Shown here in pieces: positions 7,697 to 16,123 of a stretch of DNA of 40,213 nucleotides (within the stretch, counting starts at the first letter, position 1; each line of letters starts with the position of its first letter). The DNA lies in NCBI GenBank assembly GCA_023433465.1, contig JAEZCR010000078.1, positions 1-40,213 of the forward strand, in the 5' to 3' direction. The notes below the pieces were generated by a model that saw nothing but the letters and a program-made list of their open reading frames with translations, had not been told where the DNA came from and did no database searches. Position numbers and translations under genes: made by a program. The DNA is from Pseudomonadota bacterium. Its GTDB lineage: Bacteria > Pseudomonadota > Gammaproteobacteria > Steroidobacterales > Steroidobacteraceae.

Positions 7697-10420
7697 ATGA
7701 CTTTGCGCGAACCGGGCGGCCTTTTGGGCTCGAGAATCCGATGTGTTCTGCTGCTGTCGGCGTGGGCCGCCGCGGAGTTCGCGATTCCGGCTCACGCCGC
7801 CGGACCACCCCAGGCGCGCACGGTGCGCGTCGACATCGAACCCTCGAGCCTGGAGTCGGCGCTGCTGCAACTGTCCAGGCAGGCGAACGTGCAGCTCGTC
7901 GTCGCTTCGGACGTCGTGAAGGGCATCAGTTCGGCCGGTCTCGAAGGTGAATATTCGCTGGAGCAGGCGCTCGACCGCCTGCTCGGCGAGTCCGGGCTCA
8001 TTTATCGCGTCGATCCCGCCGGAACGATCACGGTGATGCGACGCGCCCCCGCGGATCCGCCCACGAGCTCGGCGCTGCGCGAAAGGTCGCGCGATTCGTT
8101 CGAGGAATCGACCGTACTCGAAGAAGTGATCGTCACCGCGCAGAAGCGCGCGGAAAGCGCGCAGGACGTTCCCATTTCCATGCAGGCGCTGACCGCGGCC
8201 GAGCTCGAGAACCGCGGCGTCGGTACCGCCGATCAGATCCTGGCGACCCTGCCGAACCTGAACAGCAACGCCAGCAGCGAAATGAACATCGGGTTCACGA
8301 TCCGCGGCGTCGGCACCAACAACTACCATGGCAATGTGAGCCGCGCCGTGGGCATATACCAGGATGAAGTGTCGATGAGCACGCCGTTCTCGGGCGTGCT
8401 CGGCGTCTACGACATGGAGCGCGTGGAAGTGCTGCGCGGTCCGCAGAATTCGCTGTTCGGGCGCAACACCACCGGCGGCGCGATCAACTACATCAGTCGC
8501 AAGCCACAGCCCGGCGAAGGGTTCTTGGGCTATCTGTCCGGCACCTACGGCAATCACGAGCAGCGCAACCTCGAAGGCGCGCTCGGGTTCGACATGGGAG
8601 AGAAGTGGGCCACACGCCTGTCGTTCCAGTCGATCAATCGCGACGGCGTGTTCCACAACCTGGTCACCGATGACCGCAAGTTCGGCGACAAGCAGCGCCA
8701 TTCCGGCCGGCTGCAGATCGCCTGGGAGCCGTCGGAGTCGACCCGGTTCCTGGCTAACTACCATGTCGCGGTCAACCGCGGCGAGAGCCTGGGCAACAAG
8801 GGCAACGGGCTGCTGAACACCGACGGCACCTTGTGCTCGGACATCGCCCGGGTGGGGGACTTCGAGCATCGCAATAACTGCTTCGACCGCGGCGGCCAGG
8901 GCGGCACGCCTCGCTTCAATCCTTCAACGGACAATTGGCACGAGCTCTACAACACCTCCTCGACACGCGCCGACATCGACATCAGCGGCGGTTTCCTGCG
9001 GATGGAGCACGACTTTTCCGCCGTCAGCCTCGTGTCGGTGTCCTCGTATGACGTGACCGAGGTACAGTTCGCCGACGACGCCTCCGCGACCAATACCTTC
9101 CAGTTCACGCCCTTCCAGGATTCGCGCTACCAGACGTTCACGCAGGAGCTGCGGCTCGTGTCGAGCGGCGACGGCCCGTGGCGCGCGATCGGCGGCCTGT
9201 ATTACTTCCGCGAGAAGCTCGACCAGGCCACCAACGTGCGCCGCTTCGTCAACAACGGCAACACCACCGCGTTCAACCTGCTCGACCAGGTCGACGAGGA
9301 TCGCTCCATCTACGGCCAGCTCGACTACGACTTCACGCCCGCGCTGACGATGACTCTCGGCCTGCGTTACACACAGAACGAGAAGGAGGCGGATTCGCGC
9401 TTCGGCGTCGCTGTGACGCCGCTTGCGACCTATCCATCCAACACCTTCATATCGCGCGAGCTGGTCGAGAGTCTCACGGCGAACGCGCCGGAACGCTGCC
9501 CGCCCGGACCCCCGGGCGTCGATCCCGACACCGGCCGGCCCTTCGGCGGTCCGCCGCCGTGCCTGCTGCCGCTGCTGCATCCGACGCAGTCGGATTCCGA
9601 ACTCGGCGGCAAACTCGGACTCGCCTGGCGCATCGGCGATGACGCCATGCTGTACGGCAGCTATTCGCGCGGCTTCAAGTCCGGCGGCTTCGATACGCGC
9701 GCGCTGGCCGCGTTCAGCGGAAACGTCGAGCAGGGCGTGGCTCCCGAGACGCTCGACGCCTACGAAATCGGCGTGAAGTCCGATCTGGCAGGCGCGACCT
9801 TGCGGCTGAACGCGGCCGCGTTCTTCTATGTGTGGAAGGATCTGCAGACCTTCGCGACCATCAACAGCGTGCCCGGCTTCTACAACATTCCCGAGGCGGA
9901 GATTCGTGGACTCGAGGCGGAACTTCAATGGCTGCCGGGCGCGGGATGGACCGTGCAGGGCGGTATTGGCTTCCTCGACACCGAGATCACCGACGTCGGC
10001 GACCTCGGCGCCACCATCGACCTCGGGCACGAACTACCCAACTCACCCGGGTTCAGTGCGAATGCGCTCGTGGCCAAGCGATTTTTCTTCGGCGAGTCCG
10101 CGTTGCGGATCCAGCTCGACGGGCGTTACGTGAGCGAGCAGATCGATGCATTGCAGTTCAAGCTCGATCCCTCGTCGACCAACGAGGCGCAGACATATCT
10201 GAACGCGCGCGTCAGTTATGAGTTCGGCCCGGACTCGCGCTTCGAGATCAGCGCGTTCGGCGAGAACCTGACCTCGCAGAAGACCTGCGTCGACATCGGG
10301 CCGTTCGATGATCCAACGGTGACGCCGGCGAACCTCGGCGCATTGCAGACCTCCACCAACCAGTGCGCGCCGAGCGATGGCACGACGCTCTATGGAATTT
10401 CCGCGAGAGTGAGCTTCTGA
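7697..10420 (+). CDS. TonB-dependent receptor with STN signalling domain
   Basis: This 907-residue outer-membrane receptor begins with a signal peptide (about 1-34). An STN secretin/TonB short N-terminal domain follows (about 45-116), the part that talks to a FecR protein. A TonB box-like EEVIVTAQKR lies at 142-151, then the plug (LPNLNSNASSEMNIGFTIRG, then VEVLRGPQNSLFGRNTTGG) and a 22-strand barrel ending in aromatic-terminated strands (final residues SARVSF). The family imports large or scarce substrates using TonB energy; the substrate is unknown. The gene overlaps the sulfatase by one base (TGATG), so the cargo may be a sulfated molecule. The ATG follows a G-rich site, GGGGGGTAGGGC. Confidence 0.92.
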   Translation: MTLREPGGLLGSRIRCVLLLSAWAAAEFAIPAHAAGPPQARTVRVDIEPSSLESALLQLSRQANVQLVVASDVVKGISSAGLEGEYSLEQALDRLLGESGLIYRVDPAGTITVMRRAPADPPTSSALRERSRDSFEESTVLEEVIVTAQKRAESAQDVPISMQALTAAELENRGVGTADQILATLPNLNSNASSEMNIGFTIRGVGTNNYHGNVSRAVGIYQDEVSMSTPFSGVLGVYDMERVEVLRGPQNSLFGRNTTGGAINYISRKPQPGEGFLGYLSGTYGNHEQRNLEGALGFDMGEKWATRLSFQSINRDGVFHNLVTDDRKFGDKQRHSGRLQIAWEPSESTRFLANYHVAVNRGESLGNKGNGLLNTDGTLCSDIARVGDFEHRNNCFDRGGQGGTPRFNPSTDNWHELYNTSSTRADIDISGGFLRMEHDFSAVSLVSVSSYDVTEVQFADDASATNTFQFTPFQDSRYQTFTQELRLVSSGDGPWRAIGGLYYFREKLDQATNVRRFVNNGNTTAFNLLDQVDEDRSIYGQLDYDFTPALTMTLGLRYTQNEKEADSRFGVAVTPLATYPSNTFISRELVESLTANAPERCPPGPPGVDPDTGRPFGGPPPCLLPLLHPTQSDSELGGKLGLAWRIGDDAMLYGSYSRGFKSGGFDTRALAAFSGNVEQGVAPETLDAYEIGVKSDLAGATLRLNAAAFFYVWKDLQTFATINSVPGFYNIPEAEIRGLEAELQWLPGAGWTVQGGIGFLDTEITDVGDLGATIDLGHELPNSPGFSANALVAKRFFFGESALRIQLDGRYVSEQIDALQFKLDPSSTNEAQTYLNARVSYEFGPDSRFEISAFGENLTSQKTCVDIGPFDDPTVTPANLGALQTSTNQCAPSDGTTLYGISARVSF

Positions 10421-11820
10421 TGAATCCATTCCGGCGCTCGAGGCGCCGCGCGTTGCAGTACCTGTCCGCCGGCGCCGTGGGCAGCGTCCTGCCGCGCGGG
10501 GCGGGGGCCTCGACCACGCGGCCGCCGAATGTCGTGTTCATACTCGCCGACGATCTCGGGTTTGCGGATCTGAGCTGCTACGGCCGGCGGGATTATCAAA
10601 CTCCCCAGATCGACCGGCTCGCCGCCGGCGGCCTCAAGCTCACCCAGGCGTACTCCAATTCGTCCGTGTGTTCGCCCACGCGTTGCGCGCTGGCGACCGG
10701 GCGCTATCAATATCGGCTCGCGGTCGGGCTCGAAGAGCCCATTCGTTTCAAGGCCCGCGATGCGGGCCTGCCGGCAGGGCATCCCACGTTGGCATCGCTA
10801 TTTCGTGCATTGGGATACCGCACTGCATTGATCGGCAAGTGGCACCTGGGCGGTGATCCCGGGCAGGGACCGCTGCGTCATGGTTACGAGCACTTCTACG
10901 GCGTGCACGGTGGCGCGGCGGATTACTACACGCATGAGTTCACCGCACCCCCCACCGGCACCTCCGAGCTATTCGAGAACGAGCAACGCGTCCGGCATCA
11001 CGGGTACCTCACCGAACTACTGACGAGCGAGGCGCTGGCCGAGATCGAGCGCAACGCCGCAAAGCGCCAGCCGTTCCTGCTGAGCCTGCACTACACCGCA
11101 CCCCATTGGCCATGGGAGGGGCCCGGTGACGAGGCTGTCTCGCGCGCGCTGTCCAGCATCTATCACCCCGACGGCGGCAGCCTCGAAACCTACGCCCGCA
11201 TGGTGGCCGCGCTCGATGCGGGTGTCGGTCGCGTGCTCGCGCAACTTGCGCGCCTCGACCTCGAGCGCGACACCCTCATCGTGTTCACCAGTGACAACGG
11301 CGGCGAACGCTTCTCCGATACCTGGCCGTTCACCGGCATGAAGGGCGAACTGCTCGAAGGCGGCATCCGCGTTCCCGCCATCGTGCGCTGGCCCACGCAC
11401 ATCGCCGCGGGCGGCGTCTCGGAGCAGGTGTGCGCCACCATGGACTGGCTACCCACGCTGCTCGCCGCGGCGAACGGCGCACCCGACGCATCCTATCTAC
11501 CCGATGGCGACGACCTGCTGCCGCACCTGCTCGGTAAGGCCGCCGCGCGGACGCGGACTCTCTACTGGCGGCACAAGGCCCACGACCAGGCCGCCGTGCG
11601 GGCCGGCGATTGGAAATACCTGAGCCTCGGCGGCAACGAGTTCCTGTTCGACATCGCACGCGATCCGCGCGAGCGCGCCAATCTCAAGGAGCGGGAGAGC
11701 GCGAGATTCGAGCGCATGAAAAGGGATTTCGCCGCTTGGAATCAGACCATGCTGCCGTACACGTCGGAGAGCAACAGCTTCTCGCAAAAGAAGCCCGTTT
11801 GGGCGGCTGACCGCTACTGA
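10420..11820 (+). CDS. Exported sulfatase (type I, formylglycine-dependent)
   Basis: This 466-residue alkaline-phosphatase-superfamily sulfatase should remove sulfate esters, probably from the molecule handled by the receptor encoded just before it. An N-terminal SRRRALQYLSAGAVGS resembles a Tat signal. The domain opens with NVVFILADDLGFADL (Asp44, Asp45 as calcium ligands). The CSPTR signature places the formylglycine cysteine at Cys84, and IGKWHLGG and TSDNGGE supply further active-site residues. Translation is coupled through the TGATG overlap. No sulfatase-maturing enzyme is encoded in this window, so one must lie elsewhere. The preferred sulfate ester cannot be read from sequence. Confidence 0.9.
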   Translation: MNPFRRSRRRALQYLSAGAVGSVLPRGAGASTTRPPNVVFILADDLGFADLSCYGRRDYQTPQIDRLAAGGLKLTQAYSNSSVCSPTRCALATGRYQYRLAVGLEEPIRFKARDAGLPAGHPTLASLFRALGYRTALIGKWHLGGDPGQGPLRHGYEHFYGVHGGAADYYTHEFTAPPTGTSELFENEQRVRHHGYLTELLTSEALAEIERNAAKRQPFLLSLHYTAPHWPWEGPGDEAVSRALSSIYHPDGGSLETYARMVAALDAGVGRVLAQLARLDLERDTLIVFTSDNGGERFSDTWPFTGMKGELLEGGIRVPAIVRWPTHIAAGGVSEQVCATMDWLPTLLAAANGAPDASYLPDGDDLLPHLLGKAAARTRTLYWRHKAHDQAAVRAGDWKYLSLGGNEFLFDIARDPRERANLKERESARFERMKRDFAAWNQTMLPYTSESNSFSQKKPVWAADRY

Positions 11821-11949
11821 CACTTCTTGCGCGGCATGGGTGAGCACCTTGGCGTGTTACTCCCCCTTCGATGACGCCAAAGCACCCTTGCCGCGCTCCG
11901 CTCGTATCGAGGATGTCGAGAAGGCGCGCATGAGCACCCGGGTGTTGCC

Positions 11950-12501
11950 TCAAGGCTGACTCAACAGCCGCATGAGCTGCCCACACAGCCAGCCGCCATA
12001 AGTTCCGAGCGCGTAACCCAGCAAGGCCAACAGCACGCCCACGGGAGCGAGCGATGGATGAAACGCCGCCGCGACGACGGGTGCACTGGCGGCCCCGCCG
12101 ATGTTGGCTTGGCTGCCGACCGCGAGGAAGAACATCGGCGCGCGCAGCAGCCGCGCAACGACGATCAGCACGAGGCCGTGGAACGCGATCCACGTGAAGC
12201 CGATGCCGAACAGCACGGGACTCGCGAGGATCGCGCCGATGTTCATCTGCATGCCCACGGTTGCGATCAGCACGTACAGCAGCACGGAGCCGACCCGTGA
12301 GGCGCCCGCGCCCTCGAGCTTGCGCGCGCGCGTGAACGACAGCAGCACGCCGAAAGTCGTGGCCAGCACGACGATCCAGAAGAACTCGCTCGCGAGCGAC
12401 AGCCGTTCGGCCCACTGCTGGCCCGCGAATGCCTTTGCCAGGGGCACGCCGAGCGCGTGCGAGAGGCCCGTGGCCCCGAACGCGAGGGCCAGCATGATCA
12501 T
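11950..12501 (-). pseudogene. DUF819 membrane protein, 5'-truncated
   Basis: The 183 residues form about five hydrophobic spans (such as FFWIVVLATTFGVLLS, VGSVLLYVLIATVGMQMNIG and VGVLLALLGYALGTYGG) and match the C-terminal half of DUF819 (YjcL-like) proteins, including the VGSQANIGGAASAPVVAA motif. Intact members are roughly twice this length. The reading frame stays open a little beyond the ATG at 12501 but no N-terminal half follows; instead the sequence becomes the middle of an oxidoreductase gene on the other strand. It is probably a dead remnant. Confidence 0.7.
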
Positions 12502-12512
12502 GAGATCCGGAA

Positions 12513-12986
12513 GCGACGCCGCCGGTGCGTGGGCCGATGAAGTGGCCGCGCTCGCGGGCGTCGCGCCGATCGGCCTGGAGCCGCGACGCAGGTCTGCGTT
12601 CCTCTTTCAGCCGCCCGCGGAAATCGATACGGCGCGTTGGCCGTTCGTCACCAGCTTTTGAGTTGGACATCGCGCTCGCCATCGATCGCATCGAACGCGC
12701 GACGACGATGCGCATCGAGCGACCGATGCGGCCGTGGGCGGGGTTGCGTTCGTTCGTGGCCGACGGTGGGGTCGTGGTTGGGTTCGATCCGGATGCGCGC
12801 GGATTTTTCTGGATGGCGGCGTTGGGCGGATATGGAATCCAGACGTGCGCCGCGATGGGCGAGGCGTGCGCGAATCTGGCGTTGGGTCGAACGCTTCCCC
12901 CGCACATTCAGGACGCGGGCGTGACGCCGGGTATGTTGGCTCCAGGGAGGCTGCGCCGCTTTCTTCAGGCAATCGCCAGCGGCTAG
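12513..12986 (+). pseudogene. FAD-dependent (DadA-like) oxidoreductase remnant, frameshifted
   Basis: Two frames together encode the C-terminal part of a glycine/D-amino-acid oxidase-like flavoprotein. Bases 12513-12661 read DAAGAWADEVAALAGVAPIG and on to ARWPFVTS, then stop. From about 12660 a different frame continues with ELDIALAIDRIERATTMRI, RPWAGLRSFVADGG and GGYGIQTCAAMGEACANLAL. The join lacks the segment of roughly 30 residues usually found there, so there is a small internal deletion as well as a frame change. The N-terminal FAD-binding half is absent: the gene starts abruptly beside the truncated DUF819 gene. It is not expected to be functional. Confidence 0.75.
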
Positions 12987-13055
12987 ACCCGTCTCTTGGT
13001 GAGGCAAAATCGACCATTCAGGCCTCTTCTGAGACGTTATTTAAGACTTAGGCCA

Positions 13056-13084
13056 TTTACTTTAATAAGAGACTGCACTATTAA
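13056..13084 (+). promoter_or_regulatory. Likely sigma-70 promoter of the fic gene
   Basis: TTTACT at 13056-13061 and TATTAA at 13079-13084 are 17 bases apart within an A/T-rich patch (13036-13087) that contrasts with the GC-rich surroundings. The site is 24 bases before the fic start codon. Confidence 0.45.
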
Positions 13085-13107
13085 AGGGTTCTGCAAAGAG
13101 GACCCTC

Positions 13108-14271
13108 ATGCGCCGCGGAATCACAGGCCATTTCGAAACGACAACGATCGTCGGGGAAGCCGTGCGCGCCTTTGTACCCGCGCCGCTTCCACCGATCCTC
13201 GCCATCGACCTGTCAGGCGAGCGACAGTTGACGCTCGAGAAGGCGCAGCTCGCCTGCGGCCGGCTCGATGGCATCGCCGAATTCCTGCCTGACCGCGACT
13301 TGTTTCTCTATTCATACGTCCGTCGAGAGGCCGTGCTCTCGTCGCAGATCGAGGGCACGCAATCGTCTCTCTCTGACTTGATGCTTTTCGAAATGGACGA
13401 AGAGCCCGGCGTTCCATTCGACGACGTCGTGGAAGTGTCCAACTACGTTTCCGCGCTGGGTGTCGGTCGCCAACGCATGAGCGAGGGTTTGCCCATTTCC
13501 GCGCGACTGCTGCGCGACATCCATCGCGAACTGCTGTCGCGCGGACGCGGAGCGGACAAGCAACCCGGCGAATTTCGACGCAGCCAAAACTGGATAGGCG
13601 GCACTCGGCCGGGCAACGCGCAGTTCGTGCCGCCACCGCCGAGCCGCGTAACCGAGTGCATGGCACAGCTCGAGCAGTTCATTCATGGCGGAGAGCCGCT
13701 GCCCGTTCTCGTCAAGGCAGCGCTCGCGCACGTGCAGTTTGAGACGATCCATCCGTTTCTCGATGGAAACGGTCGCGTCGGTCGTCTGCTCATCGTGCTC
13801 ATGCTGATGGATGGCAATGTGCTGCGGCAGCCTCTGCTCTACCTCAGCCTGTTCTTCAAGCAACATCGCGATGAGTACTACAGGCTGCTCGGATCCATTC
13901 GAAGCGTTGGGGATTGGGAGGAGTGGATAGATTTCTTCCTCGAAGGCGTCACCGCGACCGCAAGTTCCGCAGTCGACAGCGCACATCGGCTGCGAGCGAT
14001 TTTCGCGGAAGACGAGCTGCTGGTTTCAGTAGGCGAGCGAGGCTCGGGAACGATAAAGATCTTTCGAGCGTTTCGGGAACGGCCGCTCTCGAGCATCCAG
14101 GCGGCAGCAAAGCGGGCCGGAGTTTCGTTTCCAACGGCATCGAAAGCCGTGCGCGCATTGGTACGAATGAAAATTCTGCGCGAGACAACCGGTGCGCTCC
14201 GGGGCCAAGTCTTTGCGTATGCGCGCTACCTTGATGTGCTCAATGAAGGCGGTGAACCGATTCGTGACTAG
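13108..14271 (+). CDS. Fic family protein (class II, self-inhibited AMP transferase type)
   Basis: This 387-residue protein should transfer AMP or a related nucleotide moiety to a hydroxyl side chain of a target protein. The Fic core motif is complete: HPFLDGNGRVGR at 215-226 with catalytic His215. An N-terminal Fic_N-type region contains the inhibitory helix motif SSQIEG (78-83), the (S/T)xxxE(G/N) signature, so it is a class II enzyme that restrains itself. A C-terminal winged-helix-like segment (SIQAAAKRAGVSFPTASKAVRAL) suggests DNA or target binding. The ATG at 13108 has AGAGGA upstream. No separate antitoxin is adjacent, consistent with internal inhibition. The target is unknown. Confidence 0.9.
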   Translation: MRRGITGHFETTTIVGEAVRAFVPAPLPPILAIDLSGERQLTLEKAQLACGRLDGIAEFLPDRDLFLYSYVRREAVLSSQIEGTQSSLSDLMLFEMDEEPGVPFDDVVEVSNYVSALGVGRQRMSEGLPISARLLRDIHRELLSRGRGADKQPGEFRRSQNWIGGTRPGNAQFVPPPPSRVTECMAQLEQFIHGGEPLPVLVKAALAHVQFETIHPFLDGNGRVGRLLIVLMLMDGNVLRQPLLYLSLFFKQHRDEYYRLLGSIRSVGDWEEWIDFFLEGVTATASSAVDSAHRLRAIFAEDELLVSVGERGSGTIKIFRAFRERPLSSIQAAAKRAGVSFPTASKAVRALVRMKILRETTGALRGQVFAYARYLDVLNEGGEPIRD

Positions 14272-14293
14272 ACGTCGTCCACGATGACGGCCC

Positions 14294-14326
14294 AAACTTG
14301 AAATCACAATCTGTGATTTCAAGTTT
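14294..14326. repeat. Palindromic repeat copy A
   Basis: AAACTTGAAATCACA (14294-14308) and its exact complement TGTGATTTCAAGTTT (14312-14326) flank the triplet ATC. The site lies 23 bases after the fic stop. Its right flank (GTAAGCTATTGATC) closely matches that of copy B, so similarity extends beyond the palindrome on one side. It has no following T-run, so a simple terminator role is unlikely. Confidence 0.9.
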
Positions 14327-14363
14327 GTAAGCTATTGATCGCGAGCTTTCTCGCCTCGCCGCG

Positions 14364-15071
14364 TCAGTAGATTCTCTCGTCGAACCTGATCGCCGAGACG
14401 AATACGCTGAAGCGCCTCTCGGCATCAACCGCATCGCTTTCGCTGGTTAGTCGCCTGGAGCTTCGCAACATCATCGCCTGCGGTCCCTTCCGGATCCACG
14501 CGAAGGTGTAGAGCACCGGATGCATCTCGTCTCCGTCGTCAAGCTGGGACTCCATGTTCCGCCGGATGACCCAGCGAACCTCGTCATCGCCTGTGTTGAC
14601 CACGTACGCACGGCCGTCCACGAAATTCTCGAGAAGGCTCGCGTCGCCGCCTTCGACGAACCTGGAGCGCGGCGCCACACCCTCCGGCGCCTCATCCATC
14701 TGTCCACCCTCGATGGCCGACAACAGCATCTTGCGCAGGTTGTTCCAGCTCTCATCCGTAGCCGGTTTGGATCCCGGCAGCAGGCTCAGATACACGAGGT
14801 CGTCGCGCGCGGGAGCGTCGTGCTCTCGCATCGCACGCCAATCCTCCGCGGACATCATGATCTCGATCGTCGGTATCGACTCGTCGAGACTGGCGCGGGA
14901 CTTGTCGAACTTCACGCGATCGATCTGCGAGAGAGGAACGTAGCCGCGCGGCACCTCGAGCGTGATGGTGCCGAGATTCGTCTGGTATCGAGGGAGGACT
15001 CCGTCCGAAGCGACCGAGGCGGAGCCGATTGCGATCATCGATGCGGCCAGCAGCGTGAAGACACGTGTCAT
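14364..15071 (-). CDS. Exported hypothetical protein, 235 residues
   Basis: I do not recognise the family. The ATG at 15071 has a strong GGAGGAATCC ribosome site and starts a clear signal peptide (MTRVFTLLAASMIAIGSASV, cleavage near VAS). The mature part is mixed alpha/beta, with LGTITLEVPRGYVPLSQIDRV suggesting a beta-rich start and IEIMMSAEDWRAM a helical segment; no catalytic motif or lipobox was seen. It is probably periplasmic. An upstream extension to 15170 is open but lacks a ribosome site and is not expected to be translated. Confidence 0.75.
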   Translation of the reverse strand: MTRVFTLLAASMIAIGSASVASDGVLPRYQTNLGTITLEVPRGYVPLSQIDRVKFDKSRASLDESIPTIEIMMSAEDWRAMREHDAPARDDLVYLSLLPGSKPATDESWNNLRKMLLSAIEGGQMDEAPEGVAPRSRFVEGGDASLLENFVDGRAYVVNTGDDEVRWVIRRNMESQLDDGDEMHPVLYTFAWIRKGPQAMMLRSSRRLTSESDAVDAERRFSVFVSAIRFDERIY

Positions 15072-15213
15072 GGATTCCTCCAGGACGGATGGCATCACAC
15101 GGGCGCGACGCAGTCCGGGCGGAGTCGGCAGATTCGCGAATTGGACTGCATGACGTGTTGCGGGAGACACCTACTCCATCGACGGCGGATCAGTGCAACT
15201 CCTTCGCCGCTAC

Positions 15214-15260
15214 GCCACCGCAACACTTCTTGAACTTCTTCCGCTGCCGCACGGGCACGG
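15214..15260 (-). pseudogene. SEC-C zinc motif split across two reading frames
   Basis: Immediately beyond the ORF6N stop, one minus-strand frame reads SEPCPCGSG and the neighbouring frame continues KKFKKCCGG. Joined by one extra base in the second glycine codon, they give the classic SEC-C motif PCPCGSGKKFKKCCG, a zinc-binding tail. The second half is back in the ORF6N frame, so two small compensating indels, or sequence errors, separate the ORF6N protein from a C-terminal SEC-C tail. Confidence 0.7.
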
Positions 15261-15261
15261 C

Positions 15262-15885
15262 TCACTCCGAATCGGCTTCGATGTCGGCCGTGAATCCGAT
15301 CGGCCGCGCGCGCTTGGCCTCGGGTGTCTCCATCATTTTCCGGATCGATTCCACGATGTCGGTGATAACCGCGTCGTGAACGTCCACGCGCTTGGACAGG
15401 TCTTCCACCAACGCCATCACCTGGCTGCTGACTATCGCCGCGCGCCTCAGTCGCACGAACGCTCGCATGATCTCTATGTTGGCGCGCACGGCAGTGTCAC
15501 TGCGTAGCACGCTGGAAAGCATCGCGACTCCTTGTTCAGTAAAGGCCCAGTTGCGGTGACGTCGACCGCCGTGGCCTTTCTTCGAACTTGAAATCACAGA
15601 TTGTGATTTCAAGTTTGCAAGCTCTTGATTAGTCAGCTGAAACAAGAAGTCTGCCGGGAAGCGATTTCGATTGCGCCGCACGGCTTGAATGAGGGCGCCG
15701 GGAGTTACGCCGTAAATCTCTGCGAGCTCCACATCCAATAGGACACTGCGCCCGCGAAGGACTTTGATCCGTTCCTCGATGTTGCCAATTGGCGCGTGCT
15801 CCACACAGCGATTCTTCGCGGTGTTCTTGCGTGCGAGAAGCAGAGTAATTTGCGAAATCTGGCTGAAATCGGGTTGGGCGCGCAT
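15262..15885 (-). CDS. ORF6N-domain DNA-binding protein
   Basis: This protein of about 207 residues has the ORF6N (KilA-N-related, phage-type) domain: EERIKVLRGRSVLLDVELAE, YGVTPGALIQAVRRNRNRFP, then FQLTNQELANLKSQSVISS and FTEQGVAMLSSVLRS. The C-terminal part is helical (RRAAIVSSQVMALVEDLSKR). Such domains occur in phage and mobile-element proteins and are thought to bind DNA; no partner toxin or phage gene lies nearby. The start is uncertain: ATG 15885, TTG 15906 or an internal GTG near the APIGNIEER segment are possible and none has a good ribosome site. Palindrome copy B lies in codon phase within the NLKSQSVISS core and copy C lies 46 bases upstream of ATG 15885. The stop is followed by a frame-broken SEC-C motif. 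Confidence 0.8.
   Translation of the reverse strand: MRAQPDFSQISQITLLLARKNTAKNRCVEHAPIGNIEERIKVLRGRSVLLDVELAEIYGVTPGALIQAVRRNRNRFPADFLFQLTNQELANLKSQSVISSSKKGHGGRRHRNWAFTEQGVAMLSSVLRSDTAVRANIEIMRAFVRLRRAAIVSSQVMALVEDLSKRVDVHDAVITDIVESIRKMMETPEAKRARPIGFTADIEADSE
15585..15615. repeat. Palindromic repeat copy B, inside the ORF6N gene
   Basis: AACTTGAAATCACA (15585-15598) and TGTGATTTCAAGTT (15602-15615) flank GAT. Its core is the exact reverse complement of copy A's core. Read on the minus strand it encodes the ORF6N core residues NLKSQSVISS exactly in codon phase. The plus-side right flank TGCAAGCTCTTGATT matches that of copy A at most positions. Confidence 0.9.
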
Positions 15886-15930
15886 CCGTTGACGTCGAAC
15901 CGACAATCAAAGGGGCTTCATGAAGCGCAA

Positions 15931-15961
15931 CGTTTGAAATCACAGAATGTGATTTCAAACG
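15931..15961. repeat. Palindromic repeat copy C, upstream of the ORF6N gene
   Basis: CGTTTGAAATCACA (15931-15944) and TGTGATTTCAAACG (15948-15961) flank GAA. TTGATT appears at the same distance on the right as TTGATY does in copies A and B. The site is 46 bases upstream of the ORF6N ATG at 15885, a position suited to an operator. Confidence 0.9.
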
Positions 15962-16123
15962 CCCAACGCATTGATTTACCGAAGTGTATCCCTGATGTTC
16001 ACGTGGGCCCGTCGTCGCAGCGCAGGGACCTCGAAGGACGTCCCACGAGCGCCAGATCGAAGCGACGCCGGCCACATCCCTGTCGCCGGCGTCACTCTGA
16101 TGATCGGACGATCCAGTGGCTAA

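Noticed and set aside
7157..8869. Long minus-strand open frame (about 570 codons) opposite the receptor and into the sigma factor gene
   Set aside because: It lies over the receptor in an antisense frame and across the sigma factor out of frame; the composition is arginine/alanine-rich as expected for a shadow.
14294..14326. Palindrome copy A as the fic terminator
   Set aside because: The stem is perfect but no T-run follows and the same sequence occurs inside a coding region elsewhere.
14294..15961. Palindromes as CRP-type binding sites
   Set aside because: The half-sites face the wrong way (TCACA then TGTGA with a three-base spacer), unlike TGTGA-N6-TCACA, and the arms are longer and exact.
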